A stretch of 13,435 bases of DNA from Actinomycetota bacterium (GTDB lineage: Bacteria > Actinomycetota > Actinomycetes > Nanopelagicales > Nanopelagicaceae): NCBI GenBank assembly GCA_009699765.1, contig WLNN01000019.1:1-13435 (forward strand). Reading direction: 5' to 3'. The notes below the pieces were generated by a model that was given only the letters and a program-made list of their open reading frames with translations, searched no databases and was not told the DNA's origin. Shown piece by piece: positions 1 through 6,242 of this stretch. The position numbers were made by a program, and so were the translations under genes. Position 1 is the stretch's first letter. Each line of letters opens with the position of its first letter.

Positions 1-251
1 GAACCGATGTTGAGGTCATGTTGCCAATTTTCAATAGCAATCTGTAATTTATGGCGCTTTGTATTGAGATCAGCAACTATCGCTGCGACAGTCCAATATC
101 TGTAATGGTCAAGAACATTTCGGCGATCACCGTTTGCCAGCAGCTCTGGGTCATATTGCTCACCTGTCGGCCATGGTTGCGGGTGCGGACCTACGCCTAC
201 GACCGGAAAAAATTCACCGGGACCAATCTCTGCGGGGGTCTTTATTTCCAT
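1..251 (-). CDS. TrmH/SpoU-family RNA 2'-O-methyltransferase, N-terminal part (cut by window edge)
   Basis: Reading the minus strand from the ATG at 251-249 gives 83 complete codons running off the left edge, so the catalytic C-terminal part is missing. The visible protein has a variable, proline-rich N-terminus, then GDRRNVLDHYRYW at residues 41-53, then IAIENWQHDLNIGS at about 71-84. That last segment resembles the first conserved motif of SPOUT (TrmH/SpoU) enzymes, in which an Asn/Gly-containing NIG segment precedes an Arg-Thr-Ala motif lying outside the window. Known family members transfer methyl from SAM to ribose 2'-OH of tRNA or rRNA; the exact RNA target cannot be told here. The AIVADL...RH...IAIEN pattern is one I associate with actinobacterial members of the family. 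The start is supported by a TAGAGT hexamer (263-258) six nt upstream, with no Shine-Dalgarno. It is divergent from the gene at 275 with only 23 bp between starts. Family call fairly sure, specificity unknown. Confidence 0.82.
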   Translation of the reverse strand, partial: MEIKTPAEIGPGEFFPVVGVGPHPQPWPTGEQYDPELLANGDRRNVLDHYRYWTVAAIVADLNTKRHKLQIAIENWQHDLNIG

Positions 252-257
252 GGTGGC

Positions 258-263
258 ACTCTA
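258..263 (-). promoter_or_regulatory. Putative -10 box of the methyltransferase gene (leaderless)
   Basis: TAGAGT on the minus strand matches TANNNT and is followed by six nt and then the ATG at 251. This spacing puts the expected transcription start on or next to the A of the start codon. No convincing -35 is visible. It shares two base pairs (262-263) with the -10 candidate of the gene on the other strand. Confidence 0.5.
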
Positions 264-267
264 AACT
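262..267 (+). promoter_or_regulatory. Putative -10 box of the four-helix membrane protein gene (leaderless)
   Basis: TAAACT is followed by seven nt and the ATG at 275. Between the hexamer and the start there is only a weak purine stretch (AGAAG), which would lie upstream of the expected start site. It overlaps the oppositely oriented hexamer at 258-263. Confidence 0.5.
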
Positions 268-274
268 AGAAGCC

Positions 275-622
275 ATGAAGACTGTATTTAACATCGCGCT
301 TGGCATTCACATCCTAAGCATTCTCGGAATTCTCGGCTTACTTTTATCTCAGGTAGCAAAAAGCCCTCGTAAGTTAAACCCAGGTGTAATCCACGCAGGA
401 TTGACAGCCTTGGTAGCCGGAATCGTAATGGTGGGAATTCTTCCGCAAGTCCAACCAGATGAAACTGTTAATCACACCAAGATTGGTATTAAAGCAATTG
501 TCCTATTAGTGATTCTCTTTCTTGCTTACACAAATGTGAAGAAAGAAGCGCTGCGCACCTGGGTTTGGGCTTCAATGCTCGGCCTCACCGTGCTTAACAT
601 AATTATCGCTGTCGGCATTTAA
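275..622 (+). CDS. Small four-helix integral membrane protein, function unknown
   Basis: This is a 115-residue, very hydrophobic protein with four likely membrane helices at about residues 3-23, 37-57, 70-88 and 95-114. Short polar links separate them: a basic SPRKLNPG segment between helices 1 and 2, QPDETVNHTK between 2 and 3, and KKEALR between 3 and 4. There is no signal peptidase site and no catalytic motif that I recognise. The open frame extends upstream to 134, but that part overlaps the divergent methyltransferase gene and is not hydrophobic; the ATG at 275 begins exactly at the first helix and lies seven nt after a -10-like hexamer. It stops seven bp before the carboxypeptidase gene, so the two are probably co-transcribed, which hints at an envelope role but does not establish one. 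The pattern around KLNPG..H and NHTKIG is reminiscent of an uncharacterised actinobacterial membrane family. I do not assign a function. Confidence 0.75.
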   Translation: MKTVFNIALGIHILSILGILGLLLSQVAKSPRKLNPGVIHAGLTALVAGIVMVGILPQVQPDETVNHTKIGIKAIVLLVILFLAYTNVKKEALRTWVWASMLGLTVLNIIIAVGI

Positions 623-629
623 CACTCTC

Positions 630-1823
630 GTGTCCCACAAGAAGACCTCATCTCTTATCAGCCTACTTGTGGGCCTATTGGTCCTTCCTCAACCCACTTC
701 ATTCGCTGCTGATTCAATCGCAATTACATCTGCTTTTTCACAATTAGTCTCAACGCCAGCGCTAGCTGACCCTTCTGTAATTGTGCTTGATGAAATAACC
801 GGTGAAGTCCTCTACGAATCAAATGCGAACTCACCCCGCAAGCCAGCATCTGTCATTAAATTAATTTCAGCAACTGCTGCTTACACATACCTTTCGCCAA
901 CTGACAGTTACACAACCACGTTGTGGGATGGCGTCGATAGCAAGTCTGTTGTTATCCAAGGATCACTCGATCCATGGATAAGTTATGAGAACTCAGTCGC
1001 GCAGAAGATGGGGCGAACTTCGCTTGAGAGGTTTGAATTCAACGCACTTAGTAGGTTGAAGAAATTGAATTCAGGATCAACTAAGAACACCACAATTTAT
1101 GCAAGCAATCTCTATCCTCAAGAAGTAAGACACCTTGAAAAGTTTCTTAAGGATCACAAAGTATCCACAAAGGTGGTTCGCATTAAAGGTGATGTTGCAA
1201 TCCAAAAATCAGCTAGTTATGTTCTTGGTTCCACATCGCCAATTCTTCAAAGAATCATCGACTGGACGCTTACCTGGAGCGATAATCTGCTGGCAGAACG
1301 TATAGCTCGACTGGCCTCTGTGGCTGCTGGAAATACTCTTGATGATGCCGGCGTAGCAATAACTTTTGAGACAATGCTGAATTCAATGGGAATCAGCACT
1401 TCAAATCTAATTGTTAAAGATGCAAGCGGTCTCTCGAAAGAAAATCGGGTAACTGCTAAACAGATTTCGCAGCTCTTGATGGTGATTTACCACGACCCCC
1501 AATTTGCCCCTCTTATTAATGGTTTGCCAGTAGGCGGGGTCAGTGGAACTTTGGAGAATAGATTTATTGAGACTGCCCCAAGTGCGGTTGGATTAGTTCG
1601 AGCAAAAACCGGGACCCTCGATGGCACAACTAATCTTGCAGGATATGTGGATTCAGGCGACCATGAGTACATATTTGTAATCATTGCTGATCGTCATAGC
1701 AAGAGTTATTCGGTTACAAAAAGAGTTCGAGCAACCGTGGATAGAATCTTAGGAAAGATTGCCACTCCTCGACTGCCCGAACTACTTACTTCAAATCTTG
1801 AAAGTGTTACTGCAACGAGCTAA
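630..1823 (+). CDS. dacB: D-alanyl-D-alanine carboxypeptidase, peptidase family S13 (PBP4/DacB type)
   Basis: 397 residues, exported by a signal peptide (basic MSHKKT, hydrophobic core 8-19, likely cleavage after A26 or A27). All three penicillin-binding active-site motifs are present in order: SVIK at 74-77 (nucleophile S74, K77), SDN at 217-219, and KTG at 326-328. Typical S13 surroundings are also present, such as DASGLS at about 264-269 and VGGVSGTLENRF just before the KTG motif. The family trims the terminal D-Ala from peptidoglycan stem peptides and may have endopeptidase activity; it acts outside the cytoplasmic membrane. The start is GTG at 630, seven bp after the preceding stop and without a Shine-Dalgarno, so translation probably depends on the upstream gene. 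It ends three bp from the convergent gene at 1827. In many actinobacteria dacB lies directly upstream of tilS; here the two are 5.6 kb apart. Confidence 0.92.
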   Translation: MSHKKTSSLISLLVGLLVLPQPTSFAADSIAITSAFSQLVSTPALADPSVIVLDEITGEVLYESNANSPRKPASVIKLISATAAYTYLSPTDSYTTTLWDGVDSKSVVIQGSLDPWISYENSVAQKMGRTSLERFEFNALSRLKKLNSGSTKNTTIYASNLYPQEVRHLEKFLKDHKVSTKVVRIKGDVAIQKSASYVLGSTSPILQRIIDWTLTWSDNLLAERIARLASVAAGNTLDDAGVAITFETMLNSMGISTSNLIVKDASGLSKENRVTAKQISQLLMVIYHDPQFAPLINGLPVGGVSGTLENRFIETAPSAVGLVRAKTGTLDGTTNLAGYVDSGDHEYIFVIIADRHSKSYSVTKRVRATVDRILGKIATPRLPELLTSNLESVTATS

Positions 1824-1826
1824 CTA

Positions 1827-2246
1827 TTAATCGTCATCTTCTTCGTCATCTTCACGTTCCCCGCGACCATGCTCTCTTTCATCATCATCATCGCCACTTC
1901 TTGCTGTTGGAAGAGCCACTCCACCTTGAGCTGGATTCTTCACTGATTCTGTAACCGTAGGTGTTGCCGAAGCACTTGGCTTAGCTGTTGAAACTGTCTT
2001 GGCCGTCGGTGCCGCTGAATTAGCAGGTGTTGATTTATCAACCGATGTGATTGCAGTCGGTGTAGAAGTTACCTCAGCTTGCGCTGTGGGTTCAGATGAG
2101 CTTGCAAAGAAAGTTCCGGTCGCGATTACTCCAGCGCTAATTAGAATTGCCATTGCAGGAAGTTTCTTATTGATCTTGGTAACCCGTGCGGATGGCGCAT
2201 CGCTATCGATGAGATTGAACCATTCTGGCTTCTTGTTATCGGTCAT
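1827..2246 (-). CDS. Membrane-anchored protein with Pro/Thr/Ser/Ala linker and polyacidic tail, function unknown
   Basis: 139 residues in three visible parts. Residues 1-30 are polar with several Lys/Arg. Residues 31-49 form one hydrophobic helix (AMAILISAGVIATGTFF), which with the basic N-terminus predicts N-in, C-out. Residues 50-117 are rich in Thr, Ser, Ala and Pro, like an extended surface linker. Residues 119-139 are almost only Asp/Glu (15 of 21), broken by three Arg, one His and two Gly. No enzymatic domain is visible. The ATG at 2246 has the best Shine-Dalgarno in the left half of the window (AAGGTGG, 7-nt spacing), unlike its leaderless-looking neighbours. The composition could suit binding of divalent cations or basic partners at the cell surface, but that is only inference. 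It is convergent with dacB (3-bp gap) and divergent from the heme O synthase gene, with an inverted repeat between. Translation of the short repeats in its tail suggests the length may vary between strains. Confidence 0.78.
   Translation of the reverse strand: MTDNKKPEWFNLIDSDAPSARVTKINKKLPAMAILISAGVIATGTFFASSSEPTAQAEVTSTPTAITSVDKSTPANSAAPTAKTVSTAKPSASATPTVTESVKNPAQGGVALPTARSGDDDDEREHGRGEREDDEEDDD
1831..1853. repeat. 11-bp tandem direct repeat in the acidic-tail coding region
   Basis: TCGTCATCTTC occurs at 1831-1841 and again at 1843-1853, a 12-bp period that encodes a repeated Glu-Asp-Asp unit at the C-terminus of the gene on the minus strand. A further (ATC)4 run lies at 1881-1892 and encodes the Asp tract at residues 119-122. 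Both are candidates for replication slippage in frame. Confidence 0.6.
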
Positions 2247-2253
2247 GAGACCA

Positions 2254-2260
2254 CCACCTT
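2254..2260 (-). promoter_or_regulatory. Shine-Dalgarno of the acidic-tail gene
   Basis: AAGGTGG on the minus strand lies seven nt before the ATG at 2246. It fixes the start and shows that this mRNA has a leader. A possible -10 is TATTTT at 2298-2293, which would give a leader of about 40 nt. Confidence 0.6.
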
Positions 2261-2300
2261 CTTATGCAATTCTTAGGAACTGCTATGAGGTAAAAATAGG

Positions 2301-2331
2301 GCTCAATCCTGTGAAAGTGCTGGGATTGAGC
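2301..2331. promoter_or_regulatory. Perfect 9-bp inverted repeat between the acidic-tail and heme O synthase genes
   Basis: GCTCAATCC (2301-2309) and GGATTGAGC (2323-2331) are exact reverse complements separated by 13 bp; two G-T pairs could lengthen the stem. The half-site centres are 22 bp apart, about two helical turns, which would suit a dimeric regulator. On the minus strand the stem is followed by CCTATTTTTA, so it could alternatively act as an intrinsic terminator in that direction, though no minus-strand gene precedes it. It ends 24 bp before the putative -10 of the heme O synthase gene and abuts the possible promoter of the acidic-tail gene. Confidence 0.5.
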
Positions 2332-2355
2332 GTGAAGTACCCTGCCAATCGTAGA

Positions 2356-2361
2356 TAGGCT
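2356..2361 (+). promoter_or_regulatory. Putative -10 box of ctaB (leaderless)
   Basis: TAGGCT (TANNNT) lies six nt before the GTG start at 2368. There is no Shine-Dalgarno between them. The inverted repeat at 2301-2331 lies just upstream. Confidence 0.45.
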
Positions 2362-2367
2362 ACGCGT

Positions 2368-3237
2368 GTGACGACCTTCCGCGCATATATAGACCTCATG
2401 AAGCTCCGAGTTGTCGAACTCTTGATCATCACGACAGTGCCTGCGGTCGTACTTGCTGACGGTGGAATTCCCTCATTTTCACTTCTCGCTTGGACTTTAA
2501 TCGGTGGAACCCTCGCAGCAGGGTCTGCAAATGCCTTCAATATGGTCATCGAATCTGAGCGCGATAAATTAATGAAGCGCACTGCCAAGCGACCTCTTGT
2601 AACTGGTGCAGTCACTCGAATGCAAGCAACAATCTTTGCCTTTCTAGTTGGGTCGCTTTCACTAATTATCTTTTATGTATTCACGACACCCCTAGCAACT
2701 TTTTTAACAGCAATCGCGATTGCGTATTACGTAATCATTTACACAATCGCGCTAAAGCCAAATACTTCGCAAAATATTGTCTGGGGTGGTGCGGCTGGTT
2801 GTATGCCCGTTCTAATCGGTTGGGCAGCAGTAACAAATTCATTAACACTGGTTCCTGTTGCTTTCTTTATGGTGATCTTTTTCTGGACACCACCACATTT
2901 TTGGGCACTTGCAATTAAATATAAAGATGATTACTCAGCTGCAGGAATCCCGATGCTTCCATCGGTTGCATCTCGCGCAAATGTGATTGGCCAAATGTGG
3001 TTTCATACAATTGCAATGGTGCTCTGTTCTACAGCTTTAATTCAATTAGCAGGATTGCCAGTATGGGCGCTAATGGCAACGGTTTTCCTTGGCGCTGTCT
3101 TCACATTCCAATTGTTTGCGCTTAAAGAAAATTCAGATAACTACAACAAGGTTGCCGGTGGAATTTTCCACTGGTCAATTACTTATCTAACTTTATTCTC
3201 AGTACTTCTTGTTGTTGCTCAGCTTTTAAGTGCTTGA
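2368..3237 (+). CDS. ctaB: Heme O synthase (protoheme IX farnesyltransferase), UbiA family
   Basis: 289 residues, the usual length, nearly all membrane helices. It joins the farnesyl group of farnesyl diphosphate to heme B, giving heme O for assembly of terminal oxidases. The first UbiA motif is NMVIESERDKLMKRTAKRPL at 58-77, with N58, E62 and D66 in the N-x3-D/E-x3-D arrangement that binds Mg-diphosphate. The second is in FFWTPPHFWALAIKYKDDY (171-189), with the Asp pair 187-188. The intermediate QNIVWGGAAG segment at 135-144 is also typical. The GTG start at 2368 begins right at the conserved MTTFRAYIDLMKLR-type N-terminus and follows a -10-like hexamer by six nt. The last 19 bp overlap the convergent metZ gene. 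ctaA, tkt or oxidase subunit genes, often nearby in actinobacteria, are not in this window. The alternative name cyoE is used in proteobacteria. Confidence 0.95.
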   Translation: MTTFRAYIDLMKLRVVELLIITTVPAVVLADGGIPSFSLLAWTLIGGTLAAGSANAFNMVIESERDKLMKRTAKRPLVTGAVTRMQATIFAFLVGSLSLIIFYVFTTPLATFLTAIAIAYYVIIYTIALKPNTSQNIVWGGAAGCMPVLIGWAAVTNSLTLVPVAFFMVIFFWTPPHFWALAIKYKDDYSAAGIPMLPSVASRANVIGQMWFHTIAMVLCSTALIQLAGLPVWALMATVFLGAVFTFQLFALKENSDNYNKVAGGIFHWSITYLTLFSVLLVVAQLLSA

Positions 3238-4442
3238 TCTAAATCTTTAATCAAGTCATCAACATGTTCGAGTCCGACTGAGAGTCTCAGAACAGATGAA
3301 GTAATACCCATCTCGGCCTGAACCTCAGGACTCAATCGGCGATGTGTTGTTGAGGCTGGATGCGTAATAAGTGATTTGCTATCACCGAGATTGTTGGAGA
3401 TATCAATAATTCGAAGCGAATCCATGAATTTGAAGGCATCTTTCTGGGAGCCCTTAAATTCAATACCAATAGTCGTTCCACCGCCTCGCATCTGCTTAGC
3501 AATTACAGCAGCATCTGGATGAGATTTAAGACCTGGGTACATAACCTTTTTAATCGCGTTGTGCCCATCTAGGAATTCTGCAATAGCTTGTGCATTTGAA
3601 TTCATACGTTCAACGCGAAGCTCCATTGTCTCAAGAGACTTAACAAGCACCCAAGCATTAAATGCACTTAGCGCTGGTCCAGTATGCCGAGTGAATGGGA
3701 GTAACTTCTCTTGCATATATTCAAAAGATCCGAGAAGCGCTCCTGCTAATACACGACCTTGGCCATCTATATGTTTTGTAGCTGAATACATAACGACATC
3801 TGCACCTAGTTCGAGTGGACGTTGTAAAACGGGAGAAGCCATCACGTTATCAACAATCACGGTCGCTCCGGCCTTATGCGCTAAATCGCTTACTGCGCGA
3901 ATATCGGTAACTTCCAAAAGTGGATTGCTTGGAGATTCGATAAAGACAGCCTTTGTTGGCTTTGATAACGCCTTCGCCCAGGCATCTAAATCATTTGCCT
4001 TAACTAATTCGTAAGTCACTCCCCACTTGGGAAGAATTTCTGTAATAACTACGTAGCAAGAGCTAAACATCGAAGATGTTGCAACTATGTGATCGCCTGC
4101 TTCAACTATGCAAGCAAGTGAGGCAAATGCTGCCGCCATTCCAGAACCAAAGGCATGGCAAAATTCTGCACCTTCGATTGCTGCAAGTCGTTTCTCGAAC
4201 ATTGCAACCGTTGGATTGTGAAAGCGGCTGTAGAGATAGTGATCAGTTTCATCTGTAAAAGCATCAACTGCTTCCTGCGCTGATGTGTATGTAAATCCAC
4301 TATTAAGGAAGAGAGCTTCCGAAGTTTCACCGAAACCGGTGCGAGCTAACCCAGCACGAACTGCATCGGTTTGAGAATTTACTTCCCAATCTGGAGCAGG
4401 CCGATTACTTCTCGGCTGATAACCCCATGCATCGTTACTCAT
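3219..4442 (-). CDS. metZ: O-succinylhomoserine sulfhydrylase, PLP-dependent
   Basis: 407 residues, cytoplasmic, of the Cys/Met-metabolism PLP family. It replaces the succinyl group of O-succinylhomoserine with sulfide to give homocysteine for methionine synthesis, bypassing cystathionine. Family residues seen: Y71 and R73 in YSRFHNPT, the GSGM loop at 99-102 that holds the PLP phosphate, D198 in VIVDNV that pairs with the pyridine nitrogen, and Schiff-base K223 in SATKHIDGQGR. The C-terminal segment RIIDISNNLGDSKSLITHP and the T-H-R following it are close to what I know of mycobacterial MetZ, which is why I prefer this to cystathionine gamma-synthase (MetB) or an O-acetylhomoserine enzyme; substrate choice is not proven by sequence. 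The start ATG at 4442 lies six nt after TAAGAT. It is divergent from the ABC transporter and convergent, with overlap, with ctaB. Confidence 0.88.
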   Translation of the reverse strand: MSNDAWGYQPRSNRPAPDWEVNSQTDAVRAGLARTGFGETSEALFLNSGFTYTSAQEAVDAFTDETDHYLYSRFHNPTVAMFEKRLAAIEGAEFCHAFGSGMAAAFASLACIVEAGDHIVATSSMFSSCYVVITEILPKWGVTYELVKANDLDAWAKALSKPTKAVFIESPSNPLLEVTDIRAVSDLAHKAGATVIVDNVMASPVLQRPLELGADVVMYSATKHIDGQGRVLAGALLGSFEYMQEKLLPFTRHTGPALSAFNAWVLVKSLETMELRVERMNSNAQAIAEFLDGHNAIKKVMYPGLKSHPDAAVIAKQMRGGGTTIGIEFKGSQKDAFKFMDSLRIIDISNNLGDSKSLITHPASTTHRRLSPEVQAEMGITSSVLRLSVGLEHVDDLIKDLDQALKS

Positions 4443-4448
4443 CTGAGA

Positions 4449-4454
4449 ATCTTA
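4449..4454 (-). promoter_or_regulatory. Putative -10 box of metZ (leaderless)
   Basis: TAAGAT on the minus strand is six nt from the ATG at 4442. No Shine-Dalgarno precedes the start. The whole divergent region to the ABC gene is 48 bp. Confidence 0.55.
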
Positions 4455-4477
4455 AGGCACTTCTCAGGTACTGGCGT

Positions 4478-4483
4478 TATAGT
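4478..4483 (+). promoter_or_regulatory. Putative -10 box of the ABC transporter operon (leaderless)
   Basis: TATAGT, close to the TATAAT consensus, is followed by seven pyrimidines (CCCCCTC) and the ATG at 4491. The pyrimidine stretch rules out a Shine-Dalgarno and supports a leaderless start. Confidence 0.6.
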
Positions 4484-4490
4484 CCCCCTC

Positions 4491-5399
4491 ATGAGCAATC
4501 AGGCGATAGAAGTTCAAGGCCTTACAAAGAAATACGACAATACAGTGGCTGTTCAGTCAGCATCATTCACTGTCCCGCGCGGGACGATCTGTGGCTTCGT
4601 TGGCCCAAATGGCGCCGGTAAAACAACAACAATTCGAATGTTGCTCGGATTGATTACTCCAACATCAGGAAGCGGCACAGTTCTTGGACACTCAATTACT
4701 GAACCAGAGAAGTACCTTGCCTCAGTTGGTGCGCTGATTGAAGGACCTGCTTTCTATCCAGCATTAAGCGGTTCAGAGAATCTCAAAGTACTTGCAACGA
4801 TGGCGGGAATTCCTACCGAACGAGTTGATGAACTTATTAATTTAGTTGGGCTCACCGGTCGAGGTGGAGATAAATTTAAAACTTACTCTCTTGGAATGAA
4901 GCAGCGCCTTGGTATTGCAGCAGCGCTATTACCTAGCCCTGAGATTTTAATTCTTGATGAGCCAACAAATGGTTTAGACCCAGAAGGAATTCAAGAAGTG
5001 AGAGATCTTCTAAAGAAGCTTGCCAGTGAAGGCACAACAGTTTTTGTCTCTTCTCACTTGCTCTCTGAAATTGAAATTATTTCTCATCATATTGTGATGT
5101 TGCGAAAGGGCGAAGTTGTATTCGCTGGATCAATTAATGACCTTCTTCTCAATCAGAAGCCGATGATTATTGTACGAACTGAAAATGAAGGTGATCTAGA
5201 AAAAGTTGCGGCGATTGCAACGGCCGATGGCCACCATGTCTCGATTCGACATGGCGAGGCGCATATCGAAGGCCCTCACGAATGGGCGCCAATCTTAAAT
5301 AAAAAGGCGTTTGATGTCGGAATCACTCTGTCGCAATTGACACCGACTTTGCCGAATCTTGAAGAAACATTCTTCGAAATGACAGGAGATCGCTCATGA
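4491..5399 (+). CDS. ABC transporter ATP-binding protein, ABC-2 / BcrA-like exporter
   Basis: 302 residues. ATPase subunit that powers the membrane partner encoded next. Walker A GPNGAGKT at 38-45, signature YSLGMKQ at 132-138, Walker B ILILDEPT at 152-159 (D156, E157), D-loop GLD just after, and switch H189 in SSHLLSE. After about residue 215 comes an accessory C-terminal region common in BcrA/NatA/YxlF-type ATPases, ending with the PNLEETFFEMTG pattern. These systems export lipids, peptides, antibiotics or ions; the substrate cannot be told. An in-frame extension upstream to 4371 would overlap metZ and its promoter and lacks family similarity; the ATG at 4491 is placed one residue group before the conserved AIEVQGLTKKY strand and seven nt after a good -10. 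The stop overlaps the next ATG by four bp (ATGA), so the two subunits are made together. Confidence 0.9.
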   Translation: MSNQAIEVQGLTKKYDNTVAVQSASFTVPRGTICGFVGPNGAGKTTTIRMLLGLITPTSGSGTVLGHSITEPEKYLASVGALIEGPAFYPALSGSENLKVLATMAGIPTERVDELINLVGLTGRGGDKFKTYSLGMKQRLGIAAALLPSPEILILDEPTNGLDPEGIQEVRDLLKKLASEGTTVFVSSHLLSEIEIISHHIVMLRKGEVVFAGSINDLLLNQKPMIIVRTENEGDLEKVAAIATADGHHVSIRHGEAHIEGPHEWAPILNKKAFDVGITLSQLTPTLPNLEETFFEMTGDRS

Positions 5400-6187
5400 T
5401 AAGAATTTTCTTCGCTGAATGGCGCAAGCTACGTCGTCCGACATTGCTAATCGGAACCTTCGCAGCAGCGCTTTTCTTTAATGCACTTATAACTTCCTTT
5501 ATCTACTTAATGATTGATTCTCCGCAAGGAAATTCAGACCGTGGTCGCAGCGTTGGGCGTGAAGTATTAGGTCTTGCCAACGGTTCCGTAACTGGCTTCG
5601 CTTCAATAGGCGGCTTATTAGGAATTATTGCTCTTTGTGTTTTTGCAGCACAGAGCGCTCAGGAATACACATATGGGACCTTGCGCAATCTCCTAGTTCG
5701 CCAACCGCGCCGCCTAGTTTTGCTTGCCGGTAAGTACAGCGCAATGAAGTCCTTTGCACTGTTACTAACGTTTGTAAATCTCCTAGTAAGTGTAGGTATT
5801 TCTATTTACCTCTCTGACCGCGCCAAAGTTTCGACAGATCTCTGGTTCACATCAGCAGGTTGGTCAGCAATTGCGCACACAACTATCAATGTCTATATCT
5901 CGATTGTCTTCTATGCGATTATTGGAATCAGCTTAGGAATACTCCTTCGATCACCTATATCTGCCATTTCAATTGCACTTGTTTGGATATTGATTATTGA
6001 AAATCTTATTGGAGCGGTAAAGCCGGTAACTCTTAAGTGGATGCCTGGAAATCAGCTTGCAACAATTGCACAAGGTGGTTCACCGGAAATCTCATATTCT
6101 CATGCCATGATTCTTGGAAGTTCCTATGTATTAGTTGCTTTATTTGTCTCATCATTGCTGTTCACAAAGAGAGACGTGGCTAACTAG
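5396..6187 (+). CDS. ABC-2 type transporter permease
   Basis: 263 residues with six predicted membrane helices at about 15-40, 68-88, 115-139, 162-184, 188-208 and 237-257. The N-terminus (FFAEWRKLRRP) and the cytoplasmic segment EYTYGTLRNLLVRQPRR at 90-106, with its E...GTLR core, are hallmarks of ABC-2 permeases that couple to BcrA-type ATPases. It forms the membrane channel of the exporter with the ATPase encoded just upstream, to which it is joined by an ATGA overlap. Two copies, or one with another subunit, would be needed for a full transporter; no second permease is nearby, so a homodimer is likely. The loop between helices 1 and 2 (41-67) is outside and rich in Gly, Arg and Ser. The substrate is unknown. 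Confidence 0.87.
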   Translation: MIRIFFAEWRKLRRPTLLIGTFAAALFFNALITSFIYLMIDSPQGNSDRGRSVGREVLGLANGSVTGFASIGGLLGIIALCVFAAQSAQEYTYGTLRNLLVRQPRRLVLLAGKYSAMKSFALLLTFVNLLVSVGISIYLSDRAKVSTDLWFTSAGWSAIAHTTINVYISIVFYAIIGISLGILLRSPISAISIALVWILIIENLIGAVKPVTLKWMPGNQLATIAQGGSPEISYSHAMILGSSYVLVALFVSSLLFTKRDVAN

Positions 6188-6230
6188 CAACACATAGCGA
6201 TTTGTCACAGCACTATCGACACTTCTCAAT

Positions 6231-6236
6231 TAATCT
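6231..6236 (+). promoter_or_regulatory. Putative -10 box of the NlpC/P60 gene (leaderless)
   Basis: TAATCT is six nt upstream of the ATG at 6243, with no Shine-Dalgarno between. It gives the hydrolase gene its own promoter, separate from the ABC operon that ends 55 bp upstream. Confidence 0.5.
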
Positions 6237-6242
6237 TTACTA

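Noticed and set aside
134..274. Longer N-terminus for the four-helix membrane protein
   Set aside because: The added 47 residues overlap the divergent methyltransferase gene, are not hydrophobic and are not needed; the ATG at 275 starts at the first helix and fits the -10 spacing.
1999..2358. Open frame of 119 codons on the plus strand opposite the acidic-tail gene
   Set aside because: It lies antisense to a gene with a clear helix, linker and Shine-Dalgarno, has no recognisable domain, and runs through the inverted repeat and the ctaB promoter.
3233..3255. CTTGAT / ATCAAG inverted repeat at the ctaB-metZ junction as a bidirectional terminator
   Set aside because: Only six AT-rich pairs around an 11-nt loop, inside coding sequence of metZ, and no T-run on either side.
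4371..4490. Longer N-terminus for the ABC ATPase
   Set aside because: It would be read through the 5' end of metZ and its own putative -10 box, and has no resemblance to ABC ATPases.
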